DNA of 5,722 nucleotides from a bacterium (GTDB taxonomy: Bacteria; DRYD01; JALUEN01): the NCBI GenBank assembly GCA_027052755.1, contig JALUEN010000041.1:1-5722 (forward strand). Direction: 5' to 3'. The notes beneath the pieces are model-generated. The model saw only the letters and a program-made list of their open reading frames with translations, made no database searches and had not been told where the DNA came from. Below, piece by piece: positions 1 through 5,578 of this stretch; the stretch's first letter is position 1, and every line of letters starts with the position of its first letter. A program made the translations under genes and the position numbers.

Positions 1-1
1 A

Positions 2-907
2 TCCTACACCATACCTATGGGGACCTTGCTTGGAGTTATGAACACCTTTGGACAGCTCAGCTCTAACTTTGAGATCATCGCCTTCAAAACTCATGGGATA
101 AGCTTCAGGAGAGTTGTCATCTCAGCGCTGATATTGGCCTCACTTCTCACCATCTTAAATCTTCTGTTCTACAACTTCATAGTTCCTAGGAGCTTGAGGG
201 AGGCGAGGGATATACTTCTAAATGCTCAGAGGCAACTGTCAGGGGCTATGATATCTGGACCCAATATGACCATCTCCCTAGGTAAGGGAGTGATAAGGAA
301 GATCGTAGCTTCCCACTGGGATCCAGGTAGCTTAACCATGTACAGGCTGGTGATAAGCGATTGGAGAGATGGTATCCCCCTGAGAATTATCTTCTCAGAT
401 AAAGCTAAGTATGATCCTAAGGAGGGAAAGTGGATCCTTACGAACGTAAAGAGCTTTGAGCTGAAATCTAACGGTGAGACAATGGATGTGAAAACAAAAC
501 TGAACGTGAGAGTTATGAAGATAGAACTGATCAATCCCCAGAAGATAAGGAGAAAACCTAGGCTTGATGAGTATACTTTAGAGGAGCTACTGAGAGAGAT
601 AAGGTTCACTAAGAACATGGGCGGGAAACCGCTGGAGCTGGAAGCAGAGCTTCACTCTAGGCTAGCTATACCGGTAGCTGGCCTGGTCTTCGCTCTCTTA
701 GCCGCACCTCTATCTAACCAACCTGTTAGGTCGTCCTCATTAGTGGGTGCTGGACTGAGCTTGCTGATAATACTGTTCTACTACATAGTCTTTTACTTAG
801 GAAAGAGCTTGACCTTGAGCGGGACCCTACCCCCGTTTATAGGGATGTGGCTAGCTAATATCCTTTTTGGAGGTTTAGGGCTATTTATGCTCTTTAAGGA
901 GAGCTGA
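2..907 (+). CDS. LptF/LptG (YjgP/YjgQ) family lipopolysaccharide export permease, C-terminal part
   Basis: This is a transmembrane subunit of the LptB2FG ABC transporter, which extracts lipopolysaccharide from the inner membrane and passes it to LptC/LptA. The reading frame is open from base 2 and enters the window mid-gene; the ATG at 17 is internal, because the residues before it (SYTIP) continue the usual permease helix. Counting from that ATG, E19, A22 and HGIS (26-29) followed by R31 match the coupling-helix motif of the family. A membrane helix spans about 33-57, a mostly beta periplasmic region about 60-190, then three helices at about 215-233, 240-263 and 270-293. The motifs H213-x-R215 with P219, and LPPFIGMWLAN (271-281), are typical. 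The family is near 350-400 residues, so about the first two helices are missing. LptF and LptG cannot be told apart here. The radical SAM gene follows after 16 bases, suggesting an operon. Confidence 0.9.
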   Translation, partial: SYTIPMGTLLGVMNTFGQLSSNFEIIAFKTHGISFRRVVISALILASLLTILNLLFYNFIVPRSLREARDILLNAQRQLSGAMISGPNMTISLGKGVIRKIVASHWDPGSLTMYRLVISDWRDGIPLRIIFSDKAKYDPKEGKWILTNVKSFELKSNGETMDVKTKLNVRVMKIELINPQKIRRKPRLDEYTLEELLREIRFTKNMGGKPLELEAELHSRLAIPVAGLVFALLAAPLSNQPVRSSSLVGAGLSLLIILFYYIVFYLGKSLTLSGTLPPFIGMWLANILFGGLGLFMLFKES

Positions 908-912
908 AGGGA
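906..912 (+). promoter_or_regulatory. Ribosome binding site overlapping the permease stop codon
   Basis: GAAGGGA lies 11 bases before the ATG at 924 and overlaps the TGA stop of the permease (905-907). This arrangement suggests that translation of the radical SAM gene is coupled to the permease. A second purine run, AAGGA at 916-920, is only 3 bases from the ATG and is too close to be the main site. An in-frame TAA at 915-917 rules out any earlier start. Confidence 0.5.
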
Positions 913-923
913 TTTAAGGATAT

Positions 924-2333
924 ATGAGGGATAGGAGAGGTTATGCGCTTCTCCAGAAGCTGAGAGATGAAGAGGATCTATTCCCACTGGTGAGAAGCGG
1001 TGGCACCTGGGAGATAGCGGGGGAGCTCTTCACTTCAGGAGGTAGGTTTAAACTTGCTCTAGTATATCCAGGGACTTATACCGAGGGGATGAGCAGTTTA
1101 GGTTTTCAGCAGGTTTGGAAGCTCTTTAAACTGGAAGGGATTAACGTTCAGAGGAGCTTTATTGAGCCTAGATTCTTCATTGATGGCTCTTATAGAACCG
1201 TTGAAGAGTTCAGGGACCTGAGGAAATTTGAGTTGGTAGGCTTCTCTGTCGCCTACGAGCTCCAGATATTTAAGCTGATAGACTTCTACCTCAGCCTTGG
1301 TCTAGACCCTCAGAGGAAGCCGTTCACAGCTATAATGGGCGGACCTATCACCTATATGAACTTTAAACCCTTTTTGCCTCTAGTGGATCTGGTAGCTAGG
1401 GGGGATGGAGAGGTTACTATACCTGAGATCGCGAGAGGTCTCGGTCGGGGATATCTAAAGGAGGGAGTTATTCCTCAGGAAGGAATAGCCAAGATAAGGG
1501 AGCTAGAACCAGCTTTTACCCCTATCCTAACTCCTAGGAGCGAGTTTTCCTGGAGTTTACTTCTGGAAGTTAACCGAGGATGTGGATTTAAGTGTAAGTT
1601 CTGTGTTGTCCCTAGGTATTTCTCGCCTCTCAGGCTCTCAAAAAGGGAAGACATAGAGGAAATTATCTCTATTTTCTACAGATGGGCTAAGGAGACAGCT
1701 CCAGAAAGGAGACCTAAGGTGGGGCTGGTAACCACATTCTTCGGACCGAGATGGGTTAAGGAGATATTGAGAACCTGGAAGGGGAAGCTGGAGTTCTCCT
1801 TCTCATCTCTGAGACCTGAGCTCCTAGATGAGGAACTGCTTGAGATCTTGGCTCAGAACTCAGTGAGCTTTACTGTGGCTCCTGAAACTGGTTCTGATGA
1901 GCTCAGGGCTTTAATAGGGAAGACCTTCTCTAATGACCTCCTGTTAAACAAGTTAAGGATAGCTAGGAGGTTCGGCTTTCAAAAGCTTAAGGTCTATCTC
2001 ATGCTTGGATTGCCTCCGGAGAGGGATGAACATATCCATGAAACGGCTGAGCTCTTAAAGGCTATCTCAGACTTAGGCTTTAGCGAGATCAGGGCAAGCA
2101 TCTCACCCTTTGTTCCCAAACCTGGAACTCCACTGGGAAGATACCCAATAGCTCCTGAGAAGCTTATTAAGAGCCGACTGAGACTCCTTAGAAAACTACT
2201 TAAAGACTACCACAATGTACATATACAAATGGAGAGCTATAAACGAGCTAAGCTTGAGTGGGAGATAGCTAACGGTGATGAGGAGCTAGGTTTGAAGCTC
2301 CTGGAGGTTAAGAAGAGAGATAAACGAGTTTAG
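924..2333 (+). CDS. Radical SAM protein with B12-binding-like N-terminal domain (Radical_SAM_N2/TIGR03960-like)
   Basis: This 469-residue predicted cytoplasmic iron-sulfur enzyme should cleave S-adenosylmethionine reductively to start a radical reaction; its substrate is unknown. The cluster motif CxxxCxxC is C220, C224 and C227. Residues about 40-175 resemble the Rossmann-like N-terminal domain of the TIGR03960 group: ALVYPGTYTEGMSSLGFQQV at 45-64, VGFSVAYEL at 105-113, MGGP at 138-141 and GDGE at 160-163. No DxHxxG cobalamin-ligand motif is visible, so B12 binding is doubtful. The radical SAM barrel runs about 208-440, with APETGSDELR (319-328), LMLGLPPERDEH (359-370) and SPFVPKPGTPLG (394-405), all usual for this group. 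Many family members carry an extra C-terminal DUF2344-type domain; this one ends soon after the barrel. The start is the first possible one after an in-frame stop. It is probably in an operon with the permease. Confidence 0.88.
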   Translation: MRDRRGYALLQKLRDEEDLFPLVRSGGTWEIAGELFTSGGRFKLALVYPGTYTEGMSSLGFQQVWKLFKLEGINVQRSFIEPRFFIDGSYRTVEEFRDLRKFELVGFSVAYELQIFKLIDFYLSLGLDPQRKPFTAIMGGPITYMNFKPFLPLVDLVARGDGEVTIPEIARGLGRGYLKEGVIPQEGIAKIRELEPAFTPILTPRSEFSWSLLLEVNRGCGFKCKFCVVPRYFSPLRLSKREDIEEIISIFYRWAKETAPERRPKVGLVTTFFGPRWVKEILRTWKGKLEFSFSSLRPELLDEELLEILAQNSVSFTVAPETGSDELRALIGKTFSNDLLLNKLRIARRFGFQKLKVYLMLGLPPERDEHIHETAELLKAISDLGFSEIRASISPFVPKPGTPLGRYPIAPEKLIKSRLRLLRKLLKDYHNVHIQMESYKRAKLEWEIANGDEELGLKLLEVKKRDKRV

Positions 2334-2334
2334 G

Positions 2335-2784
2335 TTAATAGGACAATAGGATGAAGTTCAGGATGATCCTGTGCTTTGATGATTCGCTAGGTGTTAATCC
2401 CCTTAATATCTCATCTATCAACATATTTTCGGGTAGCGACTTACTGAGGCTATCACTTCCCTTAGTCTGGGGTTGGGGAAGAGGTACGTACTCATCTACG
2501 TAAACAGCTACCACTTTAGTGTCGCTGGATGGTACGAACTTAGGAACTCCTGAGGGTACTCCGAAGATCTCTAAATCCCTTACCCTGAGCTCATACTTTA
2601 ATAAAATCTTCATTATAAACCTTATCAGCTCATCGTTTATCCTTATCTCCAGCTTCCCCTGTGGATAGGTTTTAACTAGGTCCTTAAAGGATAGGATATC
2701 TAAAGGGGTGATCTGGAGGTTATCTAGGGAGTTACTTGGGAGCTCCCACCAATCGGTAACCACTACCCTGTCTCTGTGATCCAT
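2335..2784 (-). CDS. Hypothetical protein, 149 residues, no recognised family
   Basis: I do not recognise this protein. It has no cysteine, no signal peptide and no membrane helix, and looks like a small soluble alpha/beta protein. Visible parts are a short beta strand then paired tryptophans (RVVVTDWWEL, 6-15), a charged helix (about 51-65, NDELIRFIMKILLKY), a Gly/Pro-rich turn (GVPSGVPKFVP, 75-85), a hydrophobic strand (KVVAVYVDEYVPLP, 90-103), a polar linker and a C-terminal helical/hydrophobic segment. Coding is supported by arginine codons that are all AGG/AGA and by ATA use matching the neighbours, and by the absence of a competing long frame on the other strand. The start has only a weak GAGAGG site 12 bases upstream. 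The gene converges on the radical SAM gene with a single base between the two stop codons, and diverges from the histidine kinase gene. Confidence 0.68.
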   Translation of the reverse strand: MDHRDRVVVTDWWELPSNSLDNLQITPLDILSFKDLVKTYPQGKLEIRINDELIRFIMKILLKYELRVRDLEIFGVPSGVPKFVPSSDTKVVAVYVDEYVPLPQPQTKGSDSLSKSLPENMLIDEILRGLTPSESSKHRIILNFILLSY

Positions 2785-2797
2785 GTTAATAAATCGC

Positions 2798-2813
2798 CTC
2801 TCTTTTTAGAGAG
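2798..2813 (-). repeat. Perfect 6-base inverted repeat in the leader of the unknown gene
   Basis: The arms CTCTCT and AGAGAG flank a 4-base loop. Read on the minus strand, the 3' arm supplies most of the GAGAGG that is the only SD-like sequence before the ATG at 2784 (12 bases away). A transcript starting upstream could fold and mask this site. A stem this short can arise by chance, and neither arm is G+C rich enough, nor followed by the right T-run, to be a confident terminator. Confidence 0.3.
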
Positions 2814-2883
2814 AATTCGCTTCTGGATACCTTATTCCCTACAAGTTAATTAAGCAATTCGGGAGTGAACCACAGGAGGTCCC

Positions 2884-2911
2884 TTGAAGGAGGGGGTAAA
2901 ACCTCTAAAAT
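2884..2911 (+). promoter_or_regulatory. Candidate sigma70-type promoter for the histidine kinase
   Basis: TTGAAG (2884-2889) and TAAAAT (2906-2911) are separated by 16 bases and resemble the -35 and -10 consensus. Transcription would begin near 2918, giving a leader of about 14 bases that just includes the ribosome binding site at 2920. This is a pattern match only. If the real start lies further upstream, the leader structures described at 2875-2924 become possible. Confidence 0.35.
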
Positions 2912-2924
2912 AAGATCTTGGAGG
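2902..2924 (+). promoter_or_regulatory. Possible hairpin covering the kinase ribosome binding site
   Basis: CCTCTAA (2902-2908) can pair with TTGGAGG (2918-2924), giving 7 base pairs including one G-U, with a 9-base loop. The 3' arm contains the SD of the kinase. ACCTC (2901-2905) could instead pair with GAGGT at 2876-2880, plus a G-U pair, which would free the SD; the two folds are mutually exclusive. The structure only matters if transcription starts upstream of about 2875, which conflicts with the promoter proposed at 2884-2911. Confidence 0.22.
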
Positions 2925-2925
2925 G
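2920..2925 (+). promoter_or_regulatory. Ribosome binding site that selects the kinase start at 2932
   Basis: GGAGGG touches the ATG at 2926, which is too close for initiation, but lies 6 bases before the in-frame ATG at 2932. The kinase therefore most likely begins MNLQRF at 2932, two codons later than the longest open frame. Confidence 0.7.
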
Positions 2926-2931
2926 ATGTTC

Positions 2932-4701
2932 ATGAACCTTCAGAGGTTTATCCCTAGTGATCCAGGGAGGGAACGCCCTTTTCATAAGTTTCTCAGTTAC
3001 TGCTTTAAGGGGGGAGAGGGGTATTCTCAGGAGGTAGGCGTTAAGCTAGCTCTCAGGGTTTGGCCGGTGATCGTTTTAGTGGCATCTCTGTACGGTATAT
3101 ATGATATCTACTGTGGAAACCTCCTAGCTGGTAGCTCAGAGTTGATCTACTCTGCTCTTATAACAATTAACGTCGCCCTCTTATCTAAGAGGAAGCCAGA
3201 GCTGATGATAGATCTAAATATCCTTGTTACGATATTATTCTTCTGGGTACTCCTGATAACTGGTGGAGAAGATCTAGCTGGGATAGTTTACCTACCTATA
3301 TTACCAGCTGTTATATTCTTCTTCACGACTAGGTGTAAGGGGGTATTATGGCTCTCCATATTCCTGATAGGGATCTCCTCTATAATTATAGGCGAGTCCC
3401 TAGGAGTTATTAACACGGTTTATAACGAGGTGATCCTCACGAACCTCCTGGTGGTTCTATTTATCCTCTCTATTATATCTGTTGTTAACGCTTATATCCG
3501 ATCAGCTCAGGAGAAAATGTTAATTGACCAGAAAGAGAAGCTCCAGAAACTGCTATTAGAGGTTGAGGAGCTTAAGGAGAGGTACAGGTTAATATTTGAG
3601 AATGCTCCTGTGGGGATCCTGAGCTTTGATCACTCTGGGAAGATATTAGAGGTTAACTCTGCTGCAACTAAGATTTTAAAGATGCCTAGGGATCAGCTAA
3701 TTAACCTGAACCTTAGCGAGCTACTAGAGGCTGATCCGTTATCTTCCGATCATCTCATTATAGAGAACCAGAGGGGAGATGGTGAAAATGTAGTTCTAAG
3801 AGTACTGATATCCAAAGTGCTTTCCGGTGATAAATTAGTAGGTGGTATATGCATTATTGAGGATATAACGGAGAAGGTTTTAAGGGAGCAGAGGGAACGA
3901 ACTTTATTAAGAAAACTTAACCGGTTAGAGAGATTAGAGGATCTATCGCTGAGCTTAGGGGAATTGGCCCATGATCTGAAGAACGTCTTAGCTCCTGCTG
4001 CTATGCTCTCTCAGGATCTCCTGATTAGGTTGAAGGATGAGGGTAGAGAGGATCTACTCCACCCCATAGGGGTGATATATAGGTCGGTTAGCAGGACCCT
4101 TGAGATCTTAGAGGATATCTTGCTCAGCGTTAAGCTAGATGGTAAGCGGATAACCCTCTGTGATTTAAGGAAACTATTAAGTGAACTGCTCTCAGGACCT
4201 GAGTTTGAGGAGCTTAAGAGGGCATACCCTAACGTGAAGGTTAGGGCTCACGTTCCTGAGGAACCTATGTTGATCTCGGCAAACAAATGGGATATATACA
4301 AGGCTCTTCTTAACCTGGTTAAGAACGCTTTTGAGGCGATAGATGGAGAGGGAGAGGTTCAACTAAGGCTATACCGTGAGAGAGTTGAGAAGGATTCCTT
4401 GGATTCCTTTGAGCCTATACCTCCTGGCGATTACGTTGTCTTAGAAGTATCCGATACCGGTGTGGGAATACCTGAGGATAAGTTGATAGAGATATTCAAA
4501 CCCTATATATCTTATAAGAGAAGTGGTACTGGTTTAGGGCTATTCATCGTTTACTCTACTGTTAAAGCCTACGGGGGATACATTGATGTTAAATCAGTTC
4601 CTAATAAGGGATCTACCTTTAGACTTCTCTTTAGGGAAGCTAAAAATACTTCTCAAAATTTAGATCTTGAAACTGAGGGAAACCTTCCTGAGAAGAGCTA
4701 G
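2932..4701 (+). CDS. Membrane-bound PAS sensor histidine kinase
   Basis: This 589-residue predicted inner-membrane sensor should autophosphorylate a histidine and pass the phosphate to a response regulator; signal and partner are unknown. Numbering from the start at 2932, six hydrophobic helices lie at about 41-61, 64-84, 93-111, 117-133, 137-155 and 168-188 with short loops, so sensing is probably within the membrane rather than by a large external domain. A charged coiled-coil-like helix (191-218) leads into a PAS domain (about 217-314, including FENAPVGILSFD). A second helix precedes the HisKA domain, whose H-box LAHDLKN carries H347; D348 and N351 fit the phosphatase motif after the histidine. 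The ATPase domain has the N-box NLVKNAFEAI (N461, N465), G1 DTGVGIP (D508) and G2 GTGLGL (532-537), so all catalytic boxes are intact. The HDLKN form resembles NtrB-type (HPK4) kinases. The last 20 residues follow the end of the ATPase fold and overlap the opposing nuclease gene. No response regulator is in the window. Confidence 0.92.
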   Translation: MNLQRFIPSDPGRERPFHKFLSYCFKGGEGYSQEVGVKLALRVWPVIVLVASLYGIYDIYCGNLLAGSSELIYSALITINVALLSKRKPELMIDLNILVTILFFWVLLITGGEDLAGIVYLPILPAVIFFFTTRCKGVLWLSIFLIGISSIIIGESLGVINTVYNEVILTNLLVVLFILSIISVVNAYIRSAQEKMLIDQKEKLQKLLLEVEELKERYRLIFENAPVGILSFDHSGKILEVNSAATKILKMPRDQLINLNLSELLEADPLSSDHLIIENQRGDGENVVLRVLISKVLSGDKLVGGICIIEDITEKVLREQRERTLLRKLNRLERLEDLSLSLGELAHDLKNVLAPAAMLSQDLLIRLKDEGREDLLHPIGVIYRSVSRTLEILEDILLSVKLDGKRITLCDLRKLLSELLSGPEFEELKRAYPNVKVRAHVPEEPMLISANKWDIYKALLNLVKNAFEAIDGEGEVQLRLYRERVEKDSLDSFEPIPPGDYVVLEVSDTGVGIPEDKLIEIFKPYISYKRSGTGLGLFIVYSTVKAYGGYIDVKSVPNKGSTFRLLFREAKNTSQNLDLETEGNLPEKS

Positions 4702-5578
4702 CGCTTGAGTTAGGCTTAGAGAGTAACCTGTAGAAACAGTCTTTACATACCTCCATCTCTATCACCCTAAAGGTGTTGTCCTCCCTTTTCTCCACCCGCT
4801 GAGTATACACCAATTCTGTAGGGTCAATGAAGGTTCTTCCACAGACCTGGCACTTGAACTTTATATGTGAGCTAGCCTCTTCCCTGGTCATGGCCTCTAC
4901 CATCTCGGATAACCTGTTCAGCGTAGGCTCCCATATTAGGGTTAGCGCTTCTGTCAGTAGGTCTAAGACGTTATGCTGGGTAATCATCATAAGTGGCTTT
5001 AGCGAGCCTGTCTGAAGATGCTCATCCCATAAAGCGCTTATCTCCTCGTTTCCCACGTCAAAATCACTGAGCCCAAAGTAGCGCAGGAATCTCAGGGGAA
5101 ACACCTCATGTAGCTTGCTCCACTTCACCTTATACGGGGTCTTGTTCCTTATAACGTTTGCGCTCCTCTTTAAAGGACTCATTAGGTCTTTCCAGCTGTA
5201 CAGAAGTCCTAAATAATCAAACCAAGCTTGTTCAAAGTTTTTGTTATAGGCGTAGAAGGGTTGTCTCAGGGTAGAGAGCTCACCCCTTACCTCCTGGATA
5301 AACCTGGGATAAGGGATAGATTTAGTTCTGGTTATGCTCTTTAAAATAGAACCGTTTCGCTTTGAGGTGATGTAACCGAAGGTTATCAGCTCCCCGTATT
5401 CAGGATCTAGATCCGTTGTCTCTATGTCTATTATAGTCCCGTTCACCTTGACCCCAGGTATTGTTAGCTCTTCTACGAGTAACTTAACGCTATCATCTGT
5501 GGAGGGTTTTAACCTCCTGGTTGAGGGCGAGGATCCCTTTATTAAAGATCTTTTAGGCTCGCCTCCGTGGAGGATCAT
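4640..5578 (-). CDS. YprB-like RNase H-fold (DEDD-type) nuclease with C-terminal zinc-binding motif
   Basis: This 312-residue predicted soluble protein resembles the YprB/RNase_H_2 branch of DEDD 3'-5' exonucleases; its nucleic acid substrate is not known. After a polar N-terminus (1-45), motif Exo I is GTIIDIETTDLDP (47-59; D51, E53). Exo II is FYAYNKNFEQAWFDYL (108-123), where the usual Asp is Glu (E116). Between them and Exo III, DLMSPLKR (131-138) and RYFGLSDFDVGNEEISALW (166-184) match the pattern of YprB relatives. Exo III is QHNVLDLLTEAL (201-212), with HNxxD (H202, D206). A C-terminal CxxC...CxxC (C243, C246, C278, C281) probably binds zinc; the Bacillus YprB protein instead has TPR-like repeats at that end. 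The tail from 290 is Ser- and Phe-rich and is coded antisense to the kinase. The ATG is preceded by GGGGAG with 6-base spacing and abuts the aminotransferase stop, so the two are co-transcribed. Confidence 0.8.
   Translation of the reverse strand: MILHGGEPKRSLIKGSSPSTRRLKPSTDDSVKLLVEELTIPGVKVNGTIIDIETTDLDPEYGELITFGYITSKRNGSILKSITRTKSIPYPRFIQEVRGELSTLRQPFYAYNKNFEQAWFDYLGLLYSWKDLMSPLKRSANVIRNKTPYKVKWSKLHEVFPLRFLRYFGLSDFDVGNEEISALWDEHLQTGSLKPLMMITQHNVLDLLTEALTLIWEPTLNRLSEMVEAMTREEASSHIKFKCQVCGRTFIDPTELVYTQRVEKREDNTFRVIEMEVCKDCFYRLLSKPNSSASSSQEGFPQFQDLNFEKYF

Larger units (their letters stand above)
2785..2931. other. Divergent intergenic region between the unknown protein and the histidine kinase
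   Basis: This is the longest gene-free stretch in the window and must hold the start signals of both flanking genes. On the kinase side it has a promoter-like pair, three purine-rich SD-like runs (2874-2880, 2889-2896, 2920-2925) and a possible hairpin. On the other side it has a perfect 6-base inverted repeat (2798-2813) just upstream of the unknown gene. The middle is AT-rich and includes the palindrome TTAATTAA at 2846-2853. No tRNA-like fold or convincing small gene is visible. Confidence 0.6.

Noticed and set aside
226..618. Open frame of 130 codons on the minus strand inside the permease gene
   Set aside because: It is antisense to a well supported LptF/LptG coding region and its Ser/Leu-rich translation has no recognisable motif.
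793..987. Open frame of 64 codons on the minus strand across the permease/radical SAM junction
   Set aside because: It overlaps two supported genes in antisense and has no motif, so it is most likely a shadow of their composition.
2331..2345. Terminator between the convergent radical SAM and unknown genes
   Set aside because: Only one base separates the two stop codons and no stable stem followed by a T-run is visible there on either strand.
2814..2861. Two copies of AATTCG (2814-2819 and 2856-2861) spaced 42 bases apart, and the palindrome TTAATTAA between them
   Set aside because: Six-base repeats and an 8-base AT palindrome are expected by chance in AT-rich intergenic DNA; there is no extended symmetry to support an operator.
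2865..2957. Small GTG-started frame of 30 codons running from the intergenic region into the kinase start
   Set aside because: It has no SD at proper spacing, its arginine- and glycine-rich translation only reflects the purine-rich leader, and it overlaps the kinase start in another frame.
4680..4720. Possible terminator after the kinase, around the GCTAGC palindrome
   Set aside because: The palindrome is only six bases, lies inside the nuclease coding region on the other strand and is not followed by a T-run.
4827..5015. Open frame of 62 codons on the plus strand inside the nuclease gene
   Set aside because: It is antisense to the zinc-motif and Exo III region of a supported gene and carries no convincing features of its own.
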